This document shows, in pieces, positions 17,501 through 24,702 of a DNA stretch of 64,000 bases. The translations under genes were made by a program, and so were the position numbers. The stretch is taken from NCBI GenBank assembly GCA_001644045.1, contig LUUF01000085.1, positions 1-64,000 on the forward strand, written 5' to 3'. Source of the stretch: Methylomonas methanica (GTDB lineage Bacteria; Pseudomonadota; Gammaproteobacteria; Methylococcales; Methylomonadaceae). Each line of letters begins with the position of its first letter. Within the stretch, counting starts at the first letter, position 1. A model generated the notes under the pieces. That model searched no databases and was not told the DNA's origin. It saw nothing but the letters and a program-made list of their open reading frames with translations.

Positions 17501-18194
17501 CTTGGCTACAGCCGAACATGTTGCCGGCCGCGGCATTGAATAACACGATACGGTAATCGGCATCGATGCAGATGATTGCATCCGTAGCCGATTCGATAAC
17601 CGCCGCGCAGCGCAGATGGCTGTCCGCCGGCGTCCGCTCTGCTTGTTTTTGTTGACTGATGTCGGTGAGGACAATACGCAATTCCGGCGGCTTGCTACTG
17701 TCGCCGATCAGCAGACAGTCGAGTCTGGCGGGGAACACGGAATCGTCACCGCGCTGCATGTGCAATTCACAGGCTTGATTTTCGCCGTTCCGTTGAATAT
17801 CCAGCACATGCCGATGCCAAAAATCGCGGCTCTGATCGGCGATCAAGGTTGGAAAATGACGGCCGATCAAAAACTGGCGATCGACACCCAGCAACTTGGC
17901 GGCGGTAAGGTTTATTTCGGATATTAAATTGTCCGCGCTGAGCGTGAGGTAGGCGAGCGGGGCGAAATCATAAAGATGCTGGAAACGGTCGAGCGACTCC
18001 TGAAGGACATGCTGCGCCTGCCTTAACGATTCGTTCTGGAGTTCCAATTCAATTTGCCGCACCTGTAATTCATGCAAGGCTTTCTCCGCGGCATCCGGGG
18101 AATATGGCGCTTTTTTGGTATAGGCGAGCCTGTTCTCCGCTTCCTGTCGAAAAGGACTTTCGGTGTCTGGAGATTTGTAACGCTCGTCAGTCAT
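14553..18194 (-). CDS. FixL-like sensor histidine kinase with seven PAS domains
   Basis: About 1213 residues, with no obvious membrane segment, so probably cytoplasmic. An N-terminal coiled stretch (HELQVRQIELELQNESLRQA) leads into seven PAS-type repeats at roughly 75-185, 190-310, 320-440, 445-565, 570-690, 700-825 and 835-960. The second has the ANGEEFPIEA pattern of FixL-type PAS domains, though a heme ligand cannot be proved from sequence. The kinase core follows: an H-box AAIAHELNQPLAAI with His at about 997 and an HATPase with NALEAM, DSGKGL and GLGMGLAISR boxes. The start at 18194 is chosen for a GGAAG site upstream; the open frame extends 42 codons further. It is translationally coupled to the FixJ-like gene. 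Confidence 0.88.
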   Translation of the reverse strand: MTDERYKSPDTESPFRQEAENRLAYTKKAPYSPDAAEKALHELQVRQIELELQNESLRQAQHVLQESLDRFQHLYDFAPLAYLTLSADNLISEINLTAAKLLGVDRQFLIGRHFPTLIADQSRDFWHRHVLDIQRNGENQACELHMQRGDDSVFPARLDCLLIGDSSKPPELRIVLTDISQQKQAERTPADSHLRCAAVIESATDAIICIDADYRIVLFNAAAGNMFGCSQDQAIGAAIERFIPIGFQSAYTAPAPSGNNHASTLRTITGLRANGEEFPIEAAISEIGTDGQTLHTLILRDVSARSQADNLLQAERHLQDQLSKVAASVPGVICSFRLAADGSASMPYASQALESLYGLPPEAVAEDFSPVFARVHPDDIALINETISESARSLQPWQDTFRYQHPSKGEIWIEGHSMPMREQGGSILWHGYLQDITARKQAETVYRDQDKELQLIMDATPALIAYLDVNFRYLRVNANYEHWFGIPPEQVIGRTVPDILGNAAWDIVRPYLERTLAGEQVSFDQQIPYGNGIPRWVHATYIPNIDATGTLKGIVVHVIDIEERKLSEHKIALLNQRLQRRIEEMQVIYNTVPIGLAIADDNSGQHIRGNLANEQMLGLPPTAELSLSSENPPPITVLKNGCALAAEDLPIQRACRGEIVSDERLDIVRADGKVITVVSNASPLLDDAGQPRGAVGAFLDITPLKVAEDALRRSEAFVRCILNSLPAHVAVLNNLGTVTTVNAPWDSFAIENGGSPSQLSEGTNYLDVCRNSSAAGDRDAQKALAGLEALVAGHQQEFMMEYPCRTKLGELWFMMHAKRITQGFHGMIITHVDITELKRTHAELQHTETRLALIIDEVNAGYWDWDLVSQTLFLSPEWKRQIGFDDHELLNRWEEWESRLHPDDRALVLASTEDYLSGHLSAYELEFRLRHKNGSYRWIHTRGSLLHDKSNRPYRLLGINFDITDYKLTKELSERRNKMEQSFRVSLATQTIAAIAHELNQPLAAISSYADVALHLYQSDKPDSQKLNHVLEACVQQAQRAGEVIRQLFSHLNKTETVSELIGINFLVHEACAFVNNDSTLGAFKIELDLAADLPQMTVNALQIQKVLVNLIYNALEAMQEQDKYADVLRIKTGRYADDPNMALVSVCDSGKGLADAIALKTLFQPFYSTKPAGLGMGLAISRALIQAHGGDMWAERNAGNGLTMLFTLPFAK

Positions 18195-18465
18195 GAGACA
18201 GCTTCCATTTTGGACAGAATTGAGATAGCCAGGGTTTTTCTTGGATGAAGCCGTATTGTGCGGATATTGATAGCCGGGAAGCTCCGTTATAGCAAAGCTC
18301 GCAAAAGCTGGATTCAGCAATAGGGTTTTTTACATCTGACCCAAGGCCGAAATAGCCGATCTTAGTCCGTAATGCGTCGATTCGTCGACTTGGCATCTTG
18401 CCCCTGCTTACAGAAAAGTATGCTGAAGAAAAATTAAGCCTGTCAAATTAATCTTTAATCCAGTA

Positions 18466-18488
18466 AGGCTTTTGTCCCGTAAAAGCCT
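18466..18488 (+). promoter_or_regulatory. Perfect 8-bp hairpin
   Basis: AGGCTTTT at 18466-18473 pairs with AAAAGCCT at 18481-18488 around a 7-base loop. It lies midway between two divergent genes, so it is either an operator dyad or a weak terminator in the leader of the kinase gene. Confidence 0.35.
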
Positions 18489-18587
18489 ATCGAGGCGATA
18501 CGCAGCACTTGGATTGGCAGGCATGGAAACGAGATCGAACCGAATAAGCTGGCGGCTTCCCTCAATCACTAATAATCAAACACTTAC

Positions 18588-18604
18588 CTACGTAGCACTA
18601 CGTA
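18588..18604 (+). promoter_or_regulatory. Two TACGTA palindromes one helical turn apart
   Basis: CTACGTAGCACTACGTA holds TACGTA at 18589-18594 and 18599-18604, exactly 10 bp apart, about 110 bp before the Crp/Fnr start. Only one other TACGTA was noticed in the window (inside the hybrid kinase gene, near 56319). The tandem palindromes fit a dimeric or cooperative LuxR-type or Crp-type regulator, possibly the FixJ-like protein next door. Confidence 0.45.
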
Positions 18605-18713
18605 TATTTACTAGATAGCGGCTGTGTTAAAACACACCACCAAAGTATGGTTTTACCGTTTTAGCTAAGTGAAAACGCAATTCAACTGTCGCCAAACAAT
18701 CGGGAAATGACTG

Positions 18714-19526
18714 ATGAATGAAATGGACAATCCAAGACAAAACCAGCTTCTCGCCATGCTGCCCGAACCTAATTTTGTGTTTGTTGCAAACCTGTTGGAA
18801 CGGGTGGAACTGGTTTGCGGCGATGTGCTGAGCGCAGCGGAGGAAGCCTTGCGCTATGTCTATTTTCCCGTAAGCGGCGTGATAGCCAAGCTTTACTTTA
18901 CGGAAGATGGTGATTCCAGCGAACTGGCATTGATCGGCAACGAAGGCATGCTGGGTATATCGTTGTTCATGGGCGGTATAACCATGCCGCATCAAGCCGT
19001 GGTTGTTATGCCAGGCTATGCCTATCGGTTGCGGAGGAGTCTATTTGAACAGGAAATCGACCGGATAGGCGGACAACGCAGCGGCGCGCTACATGGCATT
19101 TTACTGCGCTATACCCAGGCATTGATTACCCATATGACGCAGATAGCGGCCTGCAACCGGCATCATTCGATTGAACAGCAACTCTGCCGTTGGCTGCTGA
19201 TGATCCTGGACCGGCGGGGCGATAACGAGATAGCGATAACCCAACAATCAATCGCCACCATGTTGGGGGTACGCCGCGAAGGCATCACCGAGGCCGCAGG
19301 GAAATTACAGCAAGCCGGTTTGATTCGTTATTACCGTGGGCACATCAGCGTGCTGGAGCGCGCCGGTCTGGAAACACAAAGTTGCGAGTGTTACCAAGTC
19401 ATCAAGACCGAATGCGACCGCCTACTTGCCATACGCCCCCATCCGTCGCCGTTGTCGAAACCCATTACCGCAATAACTACTTATGGACATGCCAAAGATA
19501 TTAGAAAGCGCTTCGCGTTTGGCTGA
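18714..19526 (+). CDS. Crp/Fnr-family transcription regulator
   Basis: A 270-residue regulator with an N-terminal cyclic-nucleotide-binding-like barrel (about 25-140; YVYFPVSGVIAKL, then SSELALIGNEGMLGISLFMGG) and a C-terminal winged helix (ITQQSIATMLGVRREGITEAAGKL). The barrel belongs to the branch without the cAMP-binding arginine-serine motif, and there is no N-terminal Fnr-type cysteine cluster. The ligand is unknown. The C-terminus is about 40 residues longer than usual and includes Cys-Glu-Cys. GGGAA seven bases before the ATG supports the start. Divergent to the FixL/FixJ pair, with which it probably forms one regulatory unit. Confidence 0.85.
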   Translation: MNEMDNPRQNQLLAMLPEPNFVFVANLLERVELVCGDVLSAAEEALRYVYFPVSGVIAKLYFTEDGDSSELALIGNEGMLGISLFMGGITMPHQAVVVMPGYAYRLRRSLFEQEIDRIGGQRSGALHGILLRYTQALITHMTQIAACNRHHSIEQQLCRWLLMILDRRGDNEIAITQQSIATMLGVRREGITEAAGKLQQAGLIRYYRGHISVLERAGLETQSCECYQVIKTECDRLLAIRPHPSPLSKPITAITTYGHAKDIRKRFAFG

Positions 19527-19615
19527 TAAAACCCAGCGGTTGTGAGAAATCACCCTGCGGCTTTGTCTGGTCATTCCGGCTATTGAAACCCAGTCACCGA
19601 TAAGGGGGCGATTTT

Positions 19616-21499
19616 ATGAACACTGCATCTGCAAAATCCAATAGCTGTTTACTCTTTACGGATCACGATCCAGCCAACCGGATGGCTTACAAGCATTCTT
19701 TAGCGGCATTTCAGGATCGTGATTCGGAGTTTTTCGAGGGAGAATCCGGTCATGATGGCCTTAAACTTGCCGACGCCCGTCAGCCTGAGCGTGTACTGTT
19801 GGATCGGCATCAGCCGGATATGAAAAACCCCGCGTTTTCCCCCAAGCAACTGGACGATGCCAGACAACGTAAAATGCCCGTCGTTATGCAGCCGGAAATG
19901 GCTGAGGCAGTATCCTTAGAAATCAAGCAATTAAGGGTTGGCAATAGGCCTGCTATCGATAATGCGGATAGTGTACCCCCTAGTGAGATCTCGCTTGAAC
20001 AGCGTGAACAGCAAATGATTCGGGAGAAGACCGAAGCTCTGGATCAACTGCGTGAGGCCGAGGCAAAATACCGAACCTTGGTGGAGCAAATACCTGTCAT
20101 CACCTACATCGCGTCGCTGGAAACGCCGGTAAAGCTGTTATATGTCAGCCCGCAGATTTCTCAGCTGGGTTTTTCCGAGCAAGACTGGCTCGATGATCCG
20201 CAAGGTTTGCTTAAACGCGTCCATCCGGACGATCTGGCCGTGACCATAGAGGCTTACGCCTATACCTATGAGCATCATGTCCCGTTGCGATGCGAATACC
20301 GATTAACCAAAAACGATGGACATCACCGCTGGTTTCTGGACGAAGCCAATGTGGTGCGTAATGAGGCCGGTGAAAGTTTGTTTCTGCAGGGTGTGCTGGT
20401 GGACATTACTAAAGACAAGGAAACCGAGCAGGAGCTGAGTTATTATCGGCAACGCCTCGAGGAACTGGTGTTTAAGCGTACGGAGCAACTGGAAAAACAA
20501 TGCGCGATCCTCAAGTCCGCCAATGCCAGTCTTGACGCGACCTTGGTTAAGCTCAAACACGCCAATACCGAGGTGCGCAACAGCGAGAGGCGTTTCCGAT
20601 TGCTGCTTGACTCGGCCGGCGAAGGTATTATCGGTCTTGATGCAAATGGCCGTTGCAGTTTCGTTAACCGGGCCGCGTTGGAGATGTTGGGTTACACCGA
20701 AGAAGACGCCCTGGGACACGACATCGTAGCCATGGTAGCGGACGATTTAACGCTAGCCCTGGAAGCGCTCGGGTCGCCCGACCTAGCCCGCGACATAGTA
20801 GCTCAGCGCAGTATCGCCAGTTTTAAGCGCAAGGATGGCCGCTCTTTTCCCGTCGAATATTCGTTTTATCCCGTCGCGCTGGATGGACTGGTCGACAGCG
20901 TGGTGCTGGTATTTTGGGACATGTCGGCATCTCATGCGCAAATCCAGAGTTTGGCCTATCAGGCCAGTCACGATCCCTTGACCGGACTTGTCAACCGGAC
21001 AGCATTCGAGCAACGCGTGGCCAGAGTGTTGGCAAGCGCTCGCCCCGGCTATTTTCAACATGCGCTCTGTTATCTCGATCTGGATTATTTCAAGCAGGTT
21101 AACGATACCTGCGGACACGCGGCTGGCGACGAATTGCTGCGTAGACTCAGTGGCGTTTTGTCCTCCAAACTGCGGCAACGCGACACCTTGGCCAGGCTGG
21201 GCGGTGACGAATTCGCGTTATTGCTGGAACACACCACGCTCGATCAGGCGCGAAATATCGCTCATGAACTGTGCGATAGCCTGCGCAACTTCAAGTTTAA
21301 TTGGGGGGGGACCGATTTTTCGGTTAGCGCAAGTATCGGGGTAGCCGCAGTGACTTGCACTGTTCGGGATGTCGATGAATTTTTAAATAACGCAGACTCC
21401 GCTTGTTATAGCGCCAAGGAAAAAGGCCGGAACCAGGTACATGTGTTTATACCCGACAATGTCGAGCGCCTCGGTCAATTTGCCCGATGTAGCGCTTAA
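19616..21499 (+). CDS. PAS-GGDEF diguanylate cyclase with degenerate receiver-like N-terminus
   Basis: A 627-residue soluble protein. Residues 10-105 look like a decayed receiver (CLLFTDHDPANRMAY, then FFEGESGHDGLKLADARQPE and VLLDRHQPDM): the phospho-Asp position in VLLD is present, but the acidic cluster is reduced and the KP motif cannot be found. A coiled coil, a PAS domain with its PAC tail (about 145-265), another coiled coil (275-320), a second PAS (about 325-440) and a GGDEF domain (about 450-615) follow. The cyclase site is intact (RLGGDEF) and RQRD five residues before it fits the inhibitory I-site. It is therefore predicted to make c-di-GMP. A GGGGG ribosome site precedes the start. 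It follows the Crp/Fnr gene by 89 bp and may share its transcript. Confidence 0.85.
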   Translation: MNTASAKSNSCLLFTDHDPANRMAYKHSLAAFQDRDSEFFEGESGHDGLKLADARQPERVLLDRHQPDMKNPAFSPKQLDDARQRKMPVVMQPEMAEAVSLEIKQLRVGNRPAIDNADSVPPSEISLEQREQQMIREKTEALDQLREAEAKYRTLVEQIPVITYIASLETPVKLLYVSPQISQLGFSEQDWLDDPQGLLKRVHPDDLAVTIEAYAYTYEHHVPLRCEYRLTKNDGHHRWFLDEANVVRNEAGESLFLQGVLVDITKDKETEQELSYYRQRLEELVFKRTEQLEKQCAILKSANASLDATLVKLKHANTEVRNSERRFRLLLDSAGEGIIGLDANGRCSFVNRAALEMLGYTEEDALGHDIVAMVADDLTLALEALGSPDLARDIVAQRSIASFKRKDGRSFPVEYSFYPVALDGLVDSVVLVFWDMSASHAQIQSLAYQASHDPLTGLVNRTAFEQRVARVLASARPGYFQHALCYLDLDYFKQVNDTCGHAAGDELLRRLSGVLSSKLRQRDTLARLGGDEFALLLEHTTLDQARNIAHELCDSLRNFKFNWGGTDFSVSASIGVAAVTCTVRDVDEFLNNADSACYSAKEKGRNQVHVFIPDNVERLGQFARCSA

Positions 21500-21595
21500 G
21501 GATTTTGCGAAAACGAATAATATTCATAGGAAGGCAAACCTATGAATCGTTAGACTAAATAACAGTGATTGTTAACCCACCCAAAGGGTATCGCC

Positions 21596-22105
21596 ATGAA
21601 AAATTACCTATTAATAGTGTTGGGCCTGTTGCAATGCGTTATTGCCGTGCAAGCCATTGAACAAGTGCCTGCTAAGCCCGTTAATCCCGAGCAAGTGCAG
21701 AAGATCTTGCCTTTTGCGGTGAAAGGGACGCTTCAAACCTTTACTAAAACGGTTCACGGCGGCGTCCAGCATGTGGTGATCAAATCGGCGGATAATGCCT
21801 CGCAGATAAAATTGATTCAGGCGCATTTGCAAAAAAGGGCCGAACAATACCAAGCGGGCGATTATTCGGTCACAGAACATCTGCACGGTGCTGAAATGCC
21901 GGGCCTTGCCCAGTTAAAAAGAGCGACAGCCAACGATATTAAAGTTGAATATCAAGCGTTGGATAATGGCGGACAGATTCATTTTTCAAGTGAATATCCG
22001 CTTTTCGTTCAGGCACTGCACGAGTGGTTCGATGCCCAAGCCGCCGATCATGGTAATCCGGAGATACCGGGCCATAATAGCCATCATTCGTCGTCTGCGG
22101 AATGA
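21596..22105 (+). CDS. Small exported protein of unknown function
   Basis: A 169-residue protein with a signal peptide (MKNYLLIVLGLLQCVIAVQA). The mature part carries KTVHGGVQHVVIKSADN, an AHLQKRAEQYQAGDYS segment, HGAEMPGLAQLKRA and a C-terminal ALHEWFDAQAADHG. This pattern matches small periplasmic proteins that are sometimes wrongly labelled aspartate carbamoyltransferase in databases; nothing here resembles that enzyme. The tail is histidine-rich (GHNSHHSS), which might bind metal. The ATG at 21596 is chosen over the upstream frame start for its AAAGGG site and signal peptide. Function unknown. Confidence 0.65.
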   Translation: MKNYLLIVLGLLQCVIAVQAIEQVPAKPVNPEQVQKILPFAVKGTLQTFTKTVHGGVQHVVIKSADNASQIKLIQAHLQKRAEQYQAGDYSVTEHLHGAEMPGLAQLKRATANDIKVEYQALDNGGQIHFSSEYPLFVQALHEWFDAQAADHGNPEIPGHNSHHSSSAE

Positions 22106-22188
22106 GATCGGATCTTAGAGGCTGGTGACTATTAACCCCGTCGAAGGCCGTCATCCCCTAAAAGCGGCATTCTCCAGTAGGCCAATTA

Positions 22189-22240
22189 AGCCCACCGCTT
22201 GTGGGAGTGGCGATATAAAATCGGGCTAAAAAATTAATGT
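22189..22240 (+). repeat. REP-like element, diverged copy 2
   Basis: The stretch GCCCACCGCTTGTGGGAGTG followed by GCGATA and CGGGCTAAAAAATTAA aligns with the region that begins with the palindrome at 6538-6555 (CCCGCTTGAGCGGGAGTGACGATA ... CGGGTTAATAATTAA in parts). The stem here is imperfect. The rest of the 284-bp gap between the exported protein and the aldehyde dehydrogenase shows no gene. Confidence 0.4.
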
Positions 22241-22389
22241 CAGCCTGTTCACCAAGTGAGTGGTTGCGACGCATCTGGTTTGCGCAATTTCAACGGGACC
22301 GCTTTGAATTGTGCTGAACCAGTGCCGGGATACCCGAACACAGGTCGCAAAGCCATGCAAAATGCCGCCAAACTAAGCGCCGCCGTTCT

Positions 22390-23796
22390 TCAAGCGAGTG
22401 CGGCCGAACCCCAAGGCGCAGCGCCGGGCGGTGCGACATTAAGCAATTTTTCGTTCACAAACTCATAAAAGCCGCGTTCCGATAATTCGCGGCCGAAACC
22501 GGAGTTTTTGATACCGCCAAACGGCAGTTCCGGGGCGGTCCAGGCCGGCTGATTGATAAAAACCATACCACTTTCAATTTGCGCCGCAACCACATGGCCG
22601 CGCTCGACATCGGCGGTAAAAATAGAGGCACCGAGGCCGTACGATGTGGCGTTGGCCAAGGCAATCGCTGCTGCCTCGCTATCGACCACATATACGGCGG
22701 CGACCGGGCCAAACAGTTCTTGTTGATAGATCGGATTATTGGCGCCTATTTCGGTGATGACGGTAGGCTCAAGAAAATAGCCCGGCTTATCGATTCTTCG
22801 GCCGCCGAGTACGATTTTGGCACCGCCTGTTCGGGCCTGGGCAATCTGCTCGAGCAGCAGCTTCAACGCTTTTTCCGAGGATAGCGGCGCCAGGGTCGTC
22901 GCCGGATGCATCGGATCGCCGGCCCGCAGAGCGGCCATGCGTGCGACGAAACCGTCCAAAAATGCTTGGCCGCGTGCCCGGCCCACCACGATAATGCGTT
23001 TCGAGCCGACGCAACATTGGCCGCAGTTGAACATGCGGCCGAACAAAGCGCTATCCAGAGTGGATTCGAGCGGTGCGTCTTCCAACACCAACAGCGGATC
23101 GCTCCCGCCCATTTCCGCCACGACTTTTTTCAGCGCCCGGCCGGCACGTCCCGCAACCGCGGCGCCTGCGGTTTCGCTGCCGGTAATCGTAACGCCGCGC
23201 ACCCGCGGATCGTCGATGACGCGGCCGATTTGTTCGATACTCGCGAATAAATTGCTATACACGCCAGCCGGCGCGCCGGCGTCTGCGAATAGTTTGGCTA
23301 AGGCCAACGCCGACTGCGGCACATTTTCCGCATGTTTCAGCAGCAGCACGTTGCCGGCCATCAATTGCGGACCGGCCACGCGCGCAACCTGGTAATACGG
23401 AAAATTCCAGGGTTCTATGCCCAGGATCACGCCTAGCGGTTCAATCGATACCTGCGCGGTCGGTGCCGCCGGCAAGGCTTTCGGTGCCAGATACGCTGCG
23501 GCGTTTTGGGCGTAATAGTCGAGGATATCGGCTGTCAGTTGCACTTCCGCGTGGGCTTCGTTGACCAGCTTGCCCATTTCCAGCGTCAGATAGCGCGCGT
23601 ACTGTTGTTTGCGCTCGCGCAAAATGGCTGCGGCCTTGGCGATGATTTTGGCGCGCTCGTCGACGCTGCGATGCCGCCAGTCGGTTTTGTATGCCAAATC
23701 GGCATTGGCAATGGCATGTTCCAAATCGGCATCCGACAGCTCGGCATAAGACGCCAGCCAGTTGCCGGTTGAAGGATCGATGGATTGGTAAGTCAT
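22390..23796 (-). CDS. NAD(P)-dependent aldehyde dehydrogenase, succinate-semialdehyde type
   Basis: A 468-residue cytoplasmic ALDH-superfamily enzyme. It has the EPWNFPYYQV substrate/cofactor segment, the TGSETAGAAVAGRAG coenzyme loop, the catalytic Glu in EMGGSDP and the catalytic Cys in NCGQCC, plus ELFGPVAAV and PFGGIKNSGFGRE near the end. The sequence is closest in feel to the Sad/YneI succinate-semialdehyde branch, which oxidises short semialdehydes to acids. Two cysteines flank the catalytic position (CGQCC). The start at 23796 matches the family's short N-terminus. It is the second gene of a likely two-gene unit with the upstream tautomerase-like gene, 118 bp away, under the divergent LysR. 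The actual substrate is not evident. Confidence 0.85.
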   Translation of the reverse strand: MTYQSIDPSTGNWLASYAELSDADLEHAIANADLAYKTDWRHRSVDERAKIIAKAAAILRERKQQYARYLTLEMGKLVNEAHAEVQLTADILDYYAQNAAAYLAPKALPAAPTAQVSIEPLGVILGIEPWNFPYYQVARVAGPQLMAGNVLLLKHAENVPQSALALAKLFADAGAPAGVYSNLFASIEQIGRVIDDPRVRGVTITGSETAGAAVAGRAGRALKKVVAEMGGSDPLLVLEDAPLESTLDSALFGRMFNCGQCCVGSKRIIVVGRARGQAFLDGFVARMAALRAGDPMHPATTLAPLSSEKALKLLLEQIAQARTGGAKIVLGGRRIDKPGYFLEPTVITEIGANNPIYQQELFGPVAAVYVVDSEAAAIALANATSYGLGASIFTADVERGHVVAAQIESGMVFINQPAWTAPELPFGGIKNSGFGRELSERGFYEFVNEKLLNVAPPGAAPWGSAALA

Positions 23797-23914
23797 GGTG
23801 TGTATTCCTGTCTGGTTGTCCGGCACGTTCGGCGCGTTAGCGAGTCGAGATCCGCCCGATAACTAACGGCCTCGGGCAAATCGGCCGTCTTGCGGGGAGC
23901 CGGCCGTCCGACGG

Positions 23915-24397
23915 CTATTGATGATCCGTTACACCCGGCGTCAGTAAGATGTGTACCGGGAGTTTTTCTTGCAACGTGTACGGGCTGGCCTTGTTTTCCG
24001 CCACCCAGCGTTTTTCCGCCACCGATTCGAACGGTGGCGGCAACTCCCCTTGCAAGGACCAAAGATCGAATGGTGTTTCGTCTATGGAAATTTCCCAGTC
24101 GTAACCGCGTTCTTTCACAAACGGCGCAACCACCTCGTCCAGCGTTCGCATCCACCACTCGCGCAGGATGGGGCCGGGTATGGTGCGCGCTATCTGATCG
24201 ACCTTGAAACGCACGAAATTGTTATGCAATTTGCCGCCGACGAAGCAATTGCCTTGCGCGATTTCCTCGTAAATGATCACGACGTAAAATTTGGGGATGG
24301 GCACGCCGGCATAAATACTGGTAATGCGTTCCGACAGTTCTTGTTTGTCTTCCGCACTGAATGCTCCGCTGGGATGATAGACTTTCCACAAAGGCAT
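23915..24397 (-). CDS. Tautomerase-superfamily protein (Tautomerase_3, cis-CaaD-like)
   Basis: A 160-residue protein opening MPLWKVYHP, so Pro1 is available as catalytic base or acid. The GNCFVGGK segment and the IDETPFDLWSLQGELPPP segment match the group that includes cis-3-chloroacrylic acid dehalogenase and fungal relatives. Compared with that enzyme, Pro1 and an Arg equivalent to Arg70 (DQIART) and the Glu of the ETP motif are kept, but His28 is Tyr (ITSIY). It is thus probably not a true dehalogenase. AGGAGA lies just before the ATG. It is divergent from the second LysR gene and upstream of an aldehyde dehydrogenase, which hints that it yields or rearranges a semialdehyde-type compound. 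Confidence 0.78.
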   Translation of the reverse strand: MPLWKVYHPSGAFSAEDKQELSERITSIYAGVPIPKFYVVIIYEEIAQGNCFVGGKLHNNFVRFKVDQIARTIPGPILREWWMRTLDEVVAPFVKERGYDWEISIDETPFDLWSLQGELPPPFESVAEKRWVAENKASPYTLQEKLPVHILLTPGVTDHQ

Positions 24398-24702
24398 GTT
24401 CTTCTCCTGTAAATTGAAATTAAGTTTTGGCGGTCCTTCTAGCCACCTTGTTTTTCTCGATTAGCGTCCCGCCAAAATTCGACACTTGATGCACGATCGA
24501 GAGTGAGGCGACGCGCCACCAGGCTAACCTGCAAATTCCTTGGGGAGAACTGAACGCCGGCGGCTGCGTCGGCAATAAATCTATGCCGCGGAAGACAAAC
24601 GGTAAAATGCTTTGTATTCATACATCTATGAAAATAATCAATGCCAAACGCCCCGGGCAATTTCGGTAACATAACCCGCGTTTACATTTTGGAAACCCCG
24701 CC
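24398..24702. promoter_or_regulatory. Divergent promoter region, tautomerase / second LysR
   Basis: A 305-bp gap between divergent genes, the usual place for LysR binding. Besides the dyad at 24617-24632 nothing else is certain. A short minus-strand frame inside it does not look like a protein. Confidence 0.45.
24617..24632 (+). promoter_or_regulatory. Inverted repeat before the second LysR gene
   Basis: TTCATACATCTATGAA has perfect 6-bp arms around four bases, 71 bp before the LysR start. It shares ATTCATAC with the dyad region before the paralogous LysR (9214-9221). Candidate LysR operator controlling both divergent genes. Confidence 0.45.

Larger units (their letters stand above)
18195..18713. 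other. Divergent regulatory region between kinase and Crp/Fnr genes
   Basis: About 520 bp without a gene. It must hold the promoters of both divergent genes and contains two notable sites, listed separately: a hairpin at 18466-18488 and a pair of TACGTA palindromes at 18589-18604. Confidence 0.55.

Noticed and set aside
17102-17674. 190-residue minus-strand frame within the kinase gene
   Set aside because: It is out of frame with the seven-PAS kinase, whose domain sequence is continuous through this stretch.
23915-24397. True cis-3-chloroacrylic acid dehalogenase
   Set aside because: His28 is replaced by Tyr, so only a relative is claimed.
24439-24672. 77-residue minus-strand frame between the tautomerase and LysR genes
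   Set aside because: It has no ribosome site or protein-like pattern and lies over the divergent promoter region.
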